A stretch of 64,000 nucleotides of DNA from Zygnema cylindricum (lineage: Eukaryota; Streptophyta; Zygnematophyceae; Zygnematales; Zygnemataceae). Of the stretch, positions 43,150 through 54,080 are shown one piece after another. Numbering within the stretch: the first letter of the stretch is position 1; every line of letters begins with the position of its first letter. Position numbers and translations under genes: made by a program. The DNA is taken from NCBI GenBank assembly GCA_037447655.1, contig JBBHKE010000940.1, positions 64,001-128,000 on the forward strand, read 5' to 3'. The notes below the pieces were generated by a model. That model was given only the letters and a program-made list of their open reading frames with translations, was not told where the DNA came from and made no database searches.

Positions 43150-43366
43150 ACATGTTACGCTGGTGGGTCCAATTTTATATAGGTATTTAGAGTGGATTTT
43201 ACCACAATTCCTCCTATCGATCGCACGTTTTACGTACGTCAACACCCCCTCTCGAGAGGTTGCCGGTCATAATTGTCTATGTAAACCTGGTCCCCCTGGC
43301 TTTGATACCATGTTAAGGTTCCTAGAATCGGGGGATAGAATGGAGGATCCCAACAAAGGGATTGAT

Positions 43367-43464
43367 GAGCCGGCCAAGATTTGAACCTGGGACCTTTCAC
43401 TTTAGCTGCAAACGCGGGACCTTTCACTTTAGCTGTGAACGCACTACCACTGTGCCACCAGCTC
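43367..43464 (-). ncRNA. tRNA-like sequence in the second TRIM LTR, with 27-nt insertion
   Basis: Same module as 43079-43149, with a fully paired acceptor stem GAGCTGG/CCGGCTC. The anticodon-arm segment (GGGACCTTTCACTTTAGCTG on the plus strand) is tandemly duplicated, which breaks the cloverleaf. A and B boxes persist. Confidence 0.75.
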
Positions 43465-43564
43465 ACATGTTACGCTGGTGGGTCCAATTTTATATAGGTT
43501 TTTAGAGTGGATTTTACCACAATTCCGGGTATCGATCGCACGTTTTACGTATGTCAACGGTCGT

Positions 43565-44559
43565 AATGTGACTTTACGAGAGTACGAAAAGCGTGTTGCA
43601 TGATATCAAAGATTTGGTTAGAAGTCAAGGAGATATGTGCTCACCCAAAAATCGAGTGCCTTGACTTATAAGGGTGCCCTAACCCGAAAGAAAGAACGAA
43701 ACCAAAATATGAAGTGGGAGGAGGTTGGTGGGAAATTAAGTGGTCACATCACTAGGGGCTGGTGATAAGATGTGGGCCTTAGGTCAAATGGACTAAGGCA
43801 GTGTGGGCCGTGTAACCAAAATTGAATCCCACTCCAATGACCTAGAAGCTAAGCAAACATAACTTCACCTGGTAATGATTCATGTGTGGAGGTAAGGCTT
43901 AGAGCCAAAAATGATCAGCATGTGATTCTGGAGTGGTGGGAGAACAGGAAACTTGATAATGAAGGAAAAAAAAAGTGGAATTTAAGTTTTCGGAGAAAGT
44001 GAGTCTTAAAATCACTTAAAACTGTGGAAAACCATAACTTTGTGACTTTTGGAAGCTACATCATTTTACCTCAACAAAGTTTGATGGAAAATTATGTTTT
44101 TCTGTTTTAATGTTATAAAAATGTAGAATTGATACCTAATTTTAGCTTTTATTTACTTATTTATTTGTTACTTGTATTATTTTATTGATTCTATAAATTT
44201 GATCTTTGAAGAAGAAAATTGCTAGGAGGAGGAGATTGGAGAAAATTTGGGAAATTCAAATCCTAAGCAAGCATTTATGGATAATTACATGCTATCCTGT
44301 TTTTTTTTTGTTCTTTGTTCGAATGGTAATGGCTTATTCTACATGGAAACTTGAAAAAGGAAATAGTTTGAAAGTGTTCAAGAAAATCTTTGCAAATTAA
44401 ATTAGAAGAGTTAAAGATCATTTGAATGACGTTGATAAGACAATGTCAACATTTATAAATGTATTGAAAAATGTTAAAGAAAATGGAATGTTTCAAACCA
44501 AAAACTGGATAAGTCAATCAATTAAACGACCTTGTTTTCTCCGAATAATAATTTTCCCA
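43565..44559. other. Intergenic DNA, no gene seen
   Basis: A short frame (44206-44400) and the following 44.4-44.5 kb read like a decayed coding relic but match nothing recognised. Confidence 0.4.
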
Positions 44560-44760
44560 GATGGAACTTAAGGCCAGCCTCTTGAAGTGTGTAAAACACC
44601 TGTATACTCCGAGAAAGTTAGTGAGAAAATAATCACATCATCAATGTAAGACGTTGCACAATCTACCTCTTCCAGAGCTTCATCCATAGCCCTTTTAAAT
44701 TTTGCGGGGGCTTTTTTTAAGACTAAATGGCATGTAAAATTTTCATACAAACTGGTTCCC
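44560..44760 (-). pseudogene. Gypsy reverse transcriptase relic (block A)
   Basis: Minus-strand residues KKAPAKFKRAMDEALEEVDC and YIDDVIIFSLTFSEY are the Ty3/gypsy fingers-palm region around the catalytic YIDD. Flanks are too decayed to extend. It is a different element from that at 14.6-21.7 kb. Confidence 0.85.
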
Positions 44761-45589
44761 CCCGAAAATTGGTCCTTTTCCTGTGAGTGGGCTCCAAAGG
44801 CGGATTTTCATAATATCTAACATTGTTGAGAAAATCTTTTGCCATTTTTTTACTCATTTCTAGTTGTTGTGTTTTTCGTGTCATGTAACCTTGTATAAGT
44901 TTTTAGTGTGAATGCTATAAGAGGGTATTGGCAACTAACTTTCCTTATAAACACTTTGGAAATCGTGGTCGATGCGAATTCACACTTTATCTCAAGATAG
45001 TGGATGGTGTTGAAAAGTAAGATGATATGGAAACATTGAAAACGGAACAAATGGTTTTTCTAATGCAAAAACTAAGAATTTATAATAATATGAAAACTCA
45101 TATATTTAAAGTTTGTGGAATTTGAGGATTTAACGAGGCATCTTCATAAGCAGTTCAACCTCTAAACCACGAAGACAAGAATTATCACCCTTTTATCCAG
45201 AGCATTAAAACACAAAAAAAAAATTATAAGAGTCTTTATACGCCCAAGATCCGAAAAAAATAATAATGCCCGATACTAACTCCATGATATCCACCTAATG
45301 ATCTCTATGTAGGATGTGCATTGGAAAAGTCCTAACATTAAAGTATATGGAGGCAGGCAAAGTCTTGGAGGTAATTCACTTATAAGGTTGAAACCGGATT
45401 TTTTTTTCAATCTTATCAATTTTAATATATCGCGTGATTTATAATGTTTGGTTTTCCATGGTCCCGTGTATCATGTTGTTTTATATCACAGGTGGACAAT
45501 ACTCAAATAATTTTGCTCATACCATCTTTTGATGTTTTGGGCAAATATGGCCTACGGTTCTCCTTTTTGGTTTTTTTCAAATTACGGAC

Positions 45590-46010
45590 GTCACCTTTGC
45601 TTATAGCTTTGGTTGAATCAGTACTTAGTTTTTTTGGGTGTTTTAATTCCGCTCATACGATTTTCAGAACTTGTTAAACCGAGTTTTTTTCAAAAAGGTG
45701 TTTCGCATCCTAACGTTCTACTCTCTTTCAAATTTTCATTGATAATTTTATCGCGTCTTTTCTCATGGGTTTAAGCTTTACATTTTCTAGATTGACCAAG
45801 TAGTGACTGAGCTCAAAGTTTTTGAAGTTATCCAAGCTGGTTAATTTTCATCTGCACTGCAATTCCCCTAAATTGACATTCAATGATCTATTTTGCATCC
45901 ATTTATTCGCAGTTTCATTTTTGGATTAAGAATGAGATCGTGGATGCTACTGCTGATGGTAGAGACACTCTCACCCAACCCTCTCCCTCCCCTACCTCCT
46001 CTTTATTGTT
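45590..46010. repeat. Dispersed copy of the expansin 5' flank, without the MITE
   Basis: Homologous to about 36600-37170: ATCCAAGCTGGTTAATTTTC, TTCAATGAT-TATTTTGCATCC and GAATGAGATCGTG-ATGCTAC. It lacks the 198-bp MITE and has a single TA at 45801-45802. 44.76-45.59 kb before it shows nothing recognisable. Confidence 0.85.
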
Positions 46011-46187
46011 TCATAAACTTTGGTTTCACAGTAAAGCGTATGTGAGAGAGAGGTCAAGGACTAAGAAAATATGAAATTCTACACAAGAGAAATATCAATG
46101 CATTGGAGAGCGAAATTGATTTGTACTTGGGATGATTTCATTAAGTGAGAAAAGTCACATAAACATCATACACAGTGCTAATTACGC

Positions 46188-46702
46188 TGGAGTCTAAGGG
46201 GGCTCTCGATGCGCTGTAACAAAAAGGATCCTAGTCTAGCTTCTAATTAATGTGTTCGAGACTTTACATAACAGATGTTACGACTAGATTCTACTTTATG
46301 TAGTATACATTCTAACGTATGTAGTCTAGAGTCAAAAGGATTGACTTTGGGGCGGCAATGTACAGAGGTCTTTTAGACCTAAAGTAACGACGTAGAGTCA
46401 AGCGACAAAAAGTACGATGACGGAATTAAAATACAAAAGAAAATCATAAGAAAGAGAAATAAACATACGTAGTACAAACATAGAGACCGTCGCCCAAAGG
46501 ACTTGTATGTAGGGCATGCGACTGGACCGACGCATACGGCACGACTCGACCAACGGATGTACGAACAAGACCAAAATATAGTCGCCCAAAGGACTTGTAC
46601 GTAGGGGGACAAGATTGGACCGACGCATGTAATGACAAGTACAGATAGGACCAAAAGTGACAAAAAGTCAAAAGGTGAACCAATGCGAAATAACCCTTAA
46701 CA
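46188..46702 (-). mobile_element. Copia LTR, minus-strand element (block A)
   Basis: Read on the minus strand, the polypurine tract CTTGAGGGGGG is followed by TGTTAAGGGTTATTTC, the LTR start. Coding sequence lies on the higher-coordinate side, so this is the 3' LTR. The outer end is approximate. Internal near-repeats (CGTCGCCCAAAGGACTTGTA and GTCGCCCAAAGGACTTGTAC) lie about 95 bp apart. Confidence 0.75.
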
Positions 46703-46916
46703 CCCCCCCTCAAGCAAAAACTAGGAAGTAGATTGAGATGAAAACAAAGGAAATTTAGCTAGAAGGAGAAGGAAGAGGAAGGCCAGGAGGAGAGTCGATG
46801 ATGCTCAAATTGAGGGCGATGAAGAGCCTTGGTGAGATAATAGGCCACTTTGTCGGAGGATTTCACATAAAGATCCGGAGAGTGCCATCTTCGACCCGCT
46901 CTTGAGAGTAATGATA

Positions 46917-47702
46917 CTAAATGTCGATGTGCTTCGTCCTTTTGTGGTGAACTAGATTGCGGATCAAAGCAGGGGCTCCTTGGGAATCGGAAAATATAAG
47001 AGTAGGAGCCGAAGAGGGAAATCCAAGATTAGAAAGTAAAGTGCGAAGCCAAACAGCTTCCTTGGCGGCATGACAAGCGACCATGTATTCCGCCTCAGTG
47101 CTACAGCATGCGGTGGTTGGTTGCTTTTTACATGACCAAGAGATAAGACCACTGCCCAAAGAGAAGCACGCGGTGGTTGGTTGCTTTTTACATGACCAAG
47201 AGATAAGACCACTGCCCAAAGAGAAGCACGATCCAGTGGTGGAACGGCGAGAAAGCTCATTCTGCGCCCAATCTGAATCAACAAAACCCGTAAGAGCAGT
47301 AGAGCCACAAAAGGAGTATATGAGACAAAGAGTTTTAATGCCCTATAGATAACAAAAGACACGTTTGGCTACCGTAAGATGATCAAGGGAAGGACGTTGG
47401 AGAAATTAACTAGTGACAGTTGTGGCAATGTCAAGGCCGGTGGCTTGCATGGCGTACATAAGCGCCACGACCATCGAGTCGTTAGAAGCATAGAGGGAGG
47501 GGGAGAGAACGTAGTCAATGTAAGGGAGGTAAGGGGCATTGGCATTCAAAGGAGTGGAAAAAGGGGAGCACTCTGCCATGCCAAAGCGTTCCAAAAGATC
47601 AGAGATAAAGGACTCTTGAGAGAGAGGGTGCGAGTTGAGCGGTTACAATAAACGTGAATGCCCATATAATAAGTGAACTCAACTAGATCGGCCATGTCAA
47701 AA
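46917..47702 (-). pseudogene. Copia RNase H and RT end, truncated at the duplication edge (block A)
   Basis: Minus-strand RNase H carries CCSTEAEYMVACHAAKEAVW, LRTLLSNLGF, FSDSQGAPALIRNLVHH and RTKHIDI. The upstream RT end carries AECSPFSTPLNANAPYLP. A perfect 60-bp tandem duplication (47110-47169, 47170-47229) repeats SLGSGLISWSCKKQPTTACF in frame. Homology to block B stops at about 47702, cutting the RT. Confidence 0.92.
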
Positions 47703-48971
47703 TGAGTCTGTGAGAGAGATAGGACTTAGAAAAATTAGAAGATAGGACCCCCTCTCCCAAAGAGCTTCTGTACAAAAGGTCAACTTTGACCCTCCATAAC
47801 TTACTGCTCAGGGGAGCAAATTCAGAGATTTTTTTTGCTACCGACTTAGGGGAGTCTTGCCTTTACAGGAGTGGAGGTGGTCAGGATTTTTGTCTGCTAG
47901 GGTGGCAGTTATTTTTGCTGGAACACAAAGGGGTCAGGATTATCCTAGAGGCTTCTTAGAAGTTGTCTACTCTGAGGACTTATGGAGGTCTCAGAGTTTC
48001 AGGTACAATATCAACTCACAATAATTAATTGAACAGTAATATCTGGCCTAGTCCCAACACTCAAACCCATAAAACTCTCAACTGCTTCCCTATAAGGAAC
48101 ATCAACCTTGGGGCTCTTAACGAAATTAGAAAGCTTGTCACGAGGATCGTGAGGAGTTCCAAGTTGTTTGCAATATAAGAACTCCAAATCTCTCCAATAA
48201 ATCGTTTGCATACTTTTATCACCTTAACTTGATGTCTTCATTCTTCTTTCTCTAAATTTGAATTTCCATAATATATTGTGCGTCCCCTAAGTTTGTGATG
48301 ATGTCTCAATTCTTAATGGAGTGAGGGCTCTTTGCGGTGCAAGTATTTTGGCAGGTGCAAGTGATACCTTTAGTTTGAGTTCATCTCAGCCCATCCATAA
48401 TGCCTCTGATCTCGCACACAACAACAAATGTACGAATTTGTGTTTTGTAGGTGCTTGCTATTACCTCTCATGTATTGTTTGTGTTGTCCCTATTCTAGCT
48501 AAGGTTGTCCTTAAGGTGGACGATGGTCTCTTACTTTATCAAGAAGACCTCTCACCTCGTGTAGTATTGTCGCGCGACCATTAAAATAAAGTTTCAGCTC
48601 TTGAATCTCTCATTGCTAACACTAAATTTCGACTACAACAACGCATCTTTGTGTAAGTAGTTACCGTTTAGATTCGAAACCCCTTTTGCTGAATTACGTG
48701 CTCGTTTACGTTGTGTGTTTAGCTTGAGGCTGGTGCATGGCTAAAACCACACTAATTTTTTTGACACTCCGATTATAGCATGTCTAATTTGCATTTTCTT
48801 TAAGATGATGGTCTGTCTTACCTTACCCTACGCTTTTCGAGGGATAAGTGTTTTCAACCAACATATTGATGTTGAACAAGTATCTTTATATCCCCTCTCA
48901 CTTGTCGAGAAACTAATCACCATACAAGATTTGGTGTGAGGTGCAATTGTTGCCATAGCCATTGAGAGAGG

Positions 48972-49017
<46 letters not shown>
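47703..49017. other. Spacer between duplication blocks with a copia fragment and (TA)n
   Basis: 48011-48211 on the minus strand encodes VPYREAVESFMGLSVGTRPDI, a copia RT/RNase H junction relic from another element. 48212-48974 has no recognisable gene. 48975-49017 is a (TA)n microsatellite at the left edge of block B. Confidence 0.75.
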
Positions 49018-49021
<4 letters not shown>

Positions 49022-50200
49022 CTACGAGGGGTACTAGACTATTTTTTTTCGTGCTTGTCACGCGCATGTGTGTAAAAAAATGACAAGCATGTACTAAAAA
49101 AATTGTACCGTTCTCGGACCTCCACTTGCTTTCATGGGTCCTTTGTAAAACTTTACGCCATCTTGTCTCTCTCCCTCCTTCTCACTCCACCGGTCCTCTC
49201 TCCCTTTTATTTGATTGAAATCTAACAATAATGGTATGAAATGATTTTTTTTTACTTTTTAGTACCTTTCGTCGTAGTTTGATGGCATATCGATTGATAA
49301 AAGATAAAAATAGAAATTGAGAAGACATGGCGGAAAGTTTTTGATTTAATGACGTCACAAGGTAGCATGAATTCGTAATGTCACAAAACGCGAAACATCT
49401 ACAATGTCACGAAAAACTTGACGTCACAACTGTCGCTTTTTTTGTAGACGTCACAAATATTCGTAAGTTTAGTAGTCTTCTTCAATCGTCACAAGTTGTA
49501 CCCGCTTCAACAATCGTTATATTTCTGCGTTAGTATGTCGTTCTTAGACACAGGAACACTTCGACAAGTACGAGTATAATCCTAGTTAAAGTCCAAATTT
49601 TCACTCCAAAGTTTCACTCCAAAGTTTTGGTTACATAAGTACACCGCCTAAGTTGAATGGATGGCAAAAAGAGCGTCAGTAGATATCCTCCGACAAAGAT
49701 TTTTATTTGATTTCGGTGGATTTGAATTCACACTGTCCGAAGGCACATGGCCTCTGCCAATGGTATGTTTATTGTTAGTTGTTAGCACCGGTCATATCTT
49801 TTTTTGACATGTGTACCAATTGTACATGTGCTATTTGTGACTAGAATTTGAGGACAATTCAGGTTACTTACCACACACAGGATAGAATAAGCGATCACCT
49901 AGAAAAATAGGAAAAGAAAATATTAGGAAGGTCAAAGATGTCGCCTTGGAATATCTCCAGTAAACAAGTTTATGAAAAAAAAATAGTACGGATTGGTACT
50001 AAAACGTAAGGCTTTCGGTAAACTACAACTTTTCGGGTGATGGCGGTTCACACAGACGGAAAGGTCCTATGGAGCCTAGCCCGTAAATCGTACGGCCATA
50101 AACGTCCCAATTTGGAAATTGCTTGAGTTTGGTCCAAAAAAGTACCGCGATGGAGCTAAGCAAACACTCACAAAAAGCGTTCAACTGAGTCAATTAAAGA

Positions 50201-50309
50201 TTCTAAAACGACAAACGAAACTGTTACCGCACTAAATGTGGTTCCGGCGACATGGGCGGCGAAGACGAAATACACTTCGAAAGTCAACATTAAAAAGGCG
50301 CCGCCTTGA
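50201..50309 (+). pseudogene. Expansin 3' remnant, block B
   Basis: Encodes TNETVTALNVVPATWAAKTK and a VNIKKAPP-type end, then TGA, closer to gene 1 than the block A remnant. It has the same upstream deletion junction (CTGAGTCAATTAAAG joined to codons for the last strand). Confidence 0.9.
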
Positions 50310-50709
50310 AAAGGAAGAGTGGTAGAGGGAGGAGAAAAAATCCCTTTGTGATTCTTTGACTTTCTTTTGGAATGAGGTACAAAGGAAGGAACGCCCACCA
50401 TGATAACTTGGGTTATAAAATGGGTTTTCTTTTGAAGTGTGAAGAGTCTTCGAGGTTTGGAAGGATTGTAGGGTTTAAAGGAATTTTTGGGTTTGTCGAA
50501 TAGTGAGTGCTCTTTTTTGATAAGTTTTCATACATTTATGGGGTTTTTTTATTAATGTTTATTGATAGGTTTTTTGTAAAGGATTGTGAGATTTATATGT
50601 TTTGGTTTTCATCCTTGCCTTTTTTGTAAGATTTGTTGTAAAATATAAGGTTTTGTTTTTTTTTCGGTGTACTTTTTTATTTTCTGGTGTCGTCTTTTTT
50701 CTTTTTCAA

Positions 50710-51175
50710 ATGGTGGGACAGCGACAGAAGGTGGACAGGGAAAGAGAAGGCAAGAGAGAGGGACAGGGGATAGGGAGGGAGATGGAAAGGCGGCGGTGGT
50801 AAATGGGAAGGCGAAAGAGGGAGAGAAAGGGAGCTAAAAGGGGAGAAAGAGAGATAGAGGGAAAACGGGGGGGGATAGGGGCTGAAAGGGAGAGAGCGAG
50901 AGGGAGAAGAAGAGGGAGGGAATAGGATTCAGGAAAGGAGAGGGACAAGATGAAAGAGAGAAAGGGAGACGAGAGAGTGGGAAAGGGAGAGGAAAAGAGG
51001 GAAAGAGAGAAAGGGAAGCAGAGAGAGTGGACGAGGGAGAGGGAGGGACAAAGAGAGGGAGAGGGGGAGATGGGGGGTGGGGGAGGAAAAGAGAAATTAC
51101 AAAAGAAGGGGAATGGAAGAGGAAGAGATAGGGAGAGAGGAGAGGAGAAAGAAGGTGGACGGAGATAGGAAATGA
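50710..51175. repeat. Purine-rich tract after the block B remnant
   Basis: Counterpart of 35640-36055, slightly longer through an extra GGAAAAGAGGGAAAGAGAGA segment. Confidence 0.88.
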
Positions 51176-51508
51176 GGAGCTTTGGAGGGTTACGGGTAAA
51201 CGAACAAAATAGTTGAGTGGCAAAATTGTAGAGTTCCTAAAAGGTATCACAAACAGACTACAAATGAATAAATAAAGAAAAAAACAACAAGGAAAAAAGT
51301 AAAAACCATGAACCCTACAGGAAATAACAATATTTTTGAGAGAGAGTGCGCGCCACACAAAAATAAAGAAATGCTCAGTGTGGATTCAGCAAATTGTACT
51401 CTGTGAGGTCTCTATAAAGTCATAGTAGGGGGTATGCAAGAAAAGGCCCTAGGGCCCAGATTGACTGAACTACAGTGCAGCGAAGAACTGGTGGTTCATT
51501 CAATACAA

Positions 51509-51696
51509 TACCCATTGCTATTACAGTCAATAACAATAGTTATGTGGCGACATTTTTTTGGACGAAAATCATGTCAACACTATCTTTTGGGATAGAGGAC
51601 AATCTTCCACACCTCCTTGTACAAAATTAGTACTACATATTTTTCATTTGCAGCGACACTTATACATCGTTAATGCTCACAACGATGGGCGGTGTA
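51509..51696. mobile_element. MITE, 188 bp (block B)
   Basis: Counterpart of 36394-36581 with the same decayed left end. Confidence 0.65.
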
Positions 51697-51904
51697 CTTA
51701 TTGAACCTTTATATTTCGCAAAGCATTGGTTGAATAGATTTCTATTTCGGATTGCAGGTTAAACTCTGCTCGTACGACTTCCGGAACCTGTTTAACCGAG
51801 TTCCTTTCGCATCCAAACATTTTATTTTTTTTCTATTTGTCATTAATGATTTTATTTCTTCTGTAACCGTGCGTTTAAGCTTTATTTTATCTGGATTGGA
51901 CAAG

Positions 51905-52102
51905 TACACCGCCCATCGTTTTTAGTGTTAACAACACAATTTCTGTCGCGACTTTTTTTGGCCAAAAATCACAAAATAGAGTTAACTACATTATTTAAGG
52001 AAGTGGACCAAAATCAGCCAAGTTACCTTGCACTAAATTAGTATTATTAAATTTCGCATTTACACTAATTTTTCTTTAATACTAATAACGAAGGGCAGTG
52101 TA
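51905..52102. mobile_element. MITE, 198 bp (block B)
   Basis: Counterpart of 36790-36987, nearly identical; its empty-site relative in block B is at 60904-60905. Confidence 0.9.
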
Positions 52103-52264
52103 GTGACTGAGTTCAAATTTTTTGAAATTATCCAAGCTGGTTAATTTTCATCAACGCTGCAATTTCCCTAAATTGAAATTCAATGATTTATTTTGCATCC
52201 ATTCATTTCCATTCCATTCATTGGTGAATTGAGAATGAGATCGTGTATGCTACTGTAGGCGGTA

Positions 52265-53260
52265 GAGACCCTCAACCCCCTCTCCCTCCCCTCACTTCTC
52301 TTAGTGCTAGTTCCTCTCCGTGTCCCTCATCTTGTCCCTCTCCCTATACATCTCTCGCGTCCTCACCTTTCTCAACCCCTGTTTATTCCTCTCCTTGTCC
52401 CCCCGCTTCTTCCACTCCCTCTCTCTATACCTCTGCGTTTCCCTCTCCTTTCTACTCACCCTGCTCGTTCCCTCTTCCTGTCTCTCTATTTTTCCCTTAC
52501 CGTATTCTTATACATTTCCCTCCCATTGTTTTCTCCTCTTACTATCCCTCTCCATCTCCCTCTCCCTCTCCCTCTCTCTCTCTCCTTCTCCCTCTCCCTC
52601 TCTCTGCCTCTCCTTCGCTCCATCCTCTTCTTCTCGTCAAACTCATCCCCTCACTCCCTCTCCATCTCCCCACTCCCTTCCCTCCACCTTCACCCTCAGT
52701 GCGATGTGAAGGTGGCCACAGATGAAGAAGAAGAGAACACAAATGTCGACTTTGGACTTTTCCACAAAAAAGGGATTCATTTCGAATGTTGTCGAATCTG
52801 GACGGTCGAACTGAAAAAATCGAACGCTTCAAAAGTCCGTCTGCGTGTGTGAGATTCTGTTTTCGGAGCATGCGGAGCGATCGGACGGTCAGGATTTTCG
52901 TCGATCGGCTCGGCTGCTTGAACGGAGCGCCGGTCAACGAGAGTCAAAGTCTGGGCGGTTCGATTTGTCACTTTCCATCCTTTGGCAGGACGAGAGTCCT
53001 ACTGTGGTCCACGCCTCTGTACGGATGCAGCGCATCGAATCCGAATGAAGGGCCGCACAGTCAAACCCGAAGACCCGTACGGAATGGACGTAGCTGACGA
53101 CAAAGTGGAAGGCTGTACGGAATGGGCCCACTGGGCCACTTGCTTGTCAATAAGGGCAAATGTCCAGCGTAACGGAAGACTCTTCGTCAGCTTTGTCGTA
53201 TGTGAAAATCGTAACGGAGAACAGAAATTTTTCCTCCATCGAGTCATTTGTAACACATAA
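52265..53260 (+). other. Pyrimidine tract and hypothetical frame (block B)
   Basis: Identical counterpart of 37150-38145, including the unrecognised 92-codon frame at 52982-53260. Confidence 0.5.
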
Positions 53261-53722
53261 AATGATGCCACGTGCATATTTCTCGGTGGACAATCGGGCA
53301 TCGCTGAAAGTTTTGTAAAAGTGAACCCGGGAAAAAAAATAGACGAGGACTAATAAAACGTCTACACTGTCACAAAAAATGTTTAACCACGAATGGTTCC
53401 GTACCATCGTTATTGTTGTTTGCGCTTTCGCGTTATTCTATAGACATACGTGGATTGTACTTTTGTACTATGTCATCATTCGGACAAGTTTCTTAGACAC
53501 TTTCAATATTTCATTTCTTTTTTTATCTCCTGTAAACATTTTCTCTCCCCTGCCCGAGGACGGTGCGATTTGGTGACGTCGATTTTCGGGAGCCACGTGT
53601 ACTCGTCGGTCCCTTGCCTCAAAGAGAAGCGACGTTTCATTTTCCGTTTGCGAGGCCGCAGTACTTCGCGCGCGTCCTTTGTCTTTTTGCGGTCAACGGA
53701 CATTTGCCCTAAAGTTTGTCGA

Positions 53723-53987
53723 TGACGTCAAAACAATACCTTTCGTATTGTCCAGCTCGCTAGATGACGTCATTATATGCACCGTACGGCTGACTCCTCT
53801 GGATACGCTTCGAGTCCCAATGCGCAACAGTACAAATTGTAAAGCTGGCGACGGCGCTACGCTGACCTGCCAGCTCATTCCCTCATTTGTACGGCGATTC
53901 CGTACAGATCACGCGGAAAACCGGTAAGACAATCCACTTAGGTGAGTAGCCACGTGCGAGCAGCAAACTGGAGCCAGCACTATAAAT
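53723..53987 (+). promoter_or_regulatory. Promoter elements of expansin gene 3
   Basis: Two TGACGTCA sites (53723, 53765), CACGTG at 53951-53956 and TATAAAT at 53981-53987, identical to gene 2 in sequence and spacing. Confidence 0.65.
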
Positions 53988-54080
53988 TGCGCCAAAAAAA
54001 ATCAAAAACACAATTTCCCTCTCTACGTTTCTCCTCCGCTTCCCTCATCTCCTCCAATTTCTACATTTTCCTGTCAACCG

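Larger units (their letters stand above)
43018..43564 (-). mobile_element. TRIM (miniature LTR retrotransposon), complete with target duplication (block A)
   Basis: The 5-bp direct repeat GTCGT at 43018-43022 and 43560-43564 flanks the element at 43023-43559. Two LTRs, 43023-43244 (222 bp) and 43311-43559 (249 bp), enclose only 66 bp. Read on the minus strand, the LTR end TTAACA is followed directly by TGGTATCAAAGCC, the initiator-tRNA-Met primer site typical of copia-related elements. CTCTCGAGAGGGGG, a polypurine tract, precedes the next LTR (TGTTGACG). No protein is encoded, so it depends on another element. The LTRs differ at about a dozen positions plus a 27-bp tandem duplication. Confidence 0.93.
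33960..47702. repeat. Segmental duplication, block A (13.7 kb)
   Basis: Matches 49018-62806 in direct orientation. The offset is 15,058 at the left edge, 15,115 from about 36.3 kb, and 15,103 after the CT microsatellite. Identity is noticeably lower left of about 36.3 kb and essentially complete over most of the rest, apart from 39.25-40.2 kb. The left edge lies at an AT repeat. The right edge cuts through a copia coding region, which is continuous only in block B. Confidence 0.95.
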
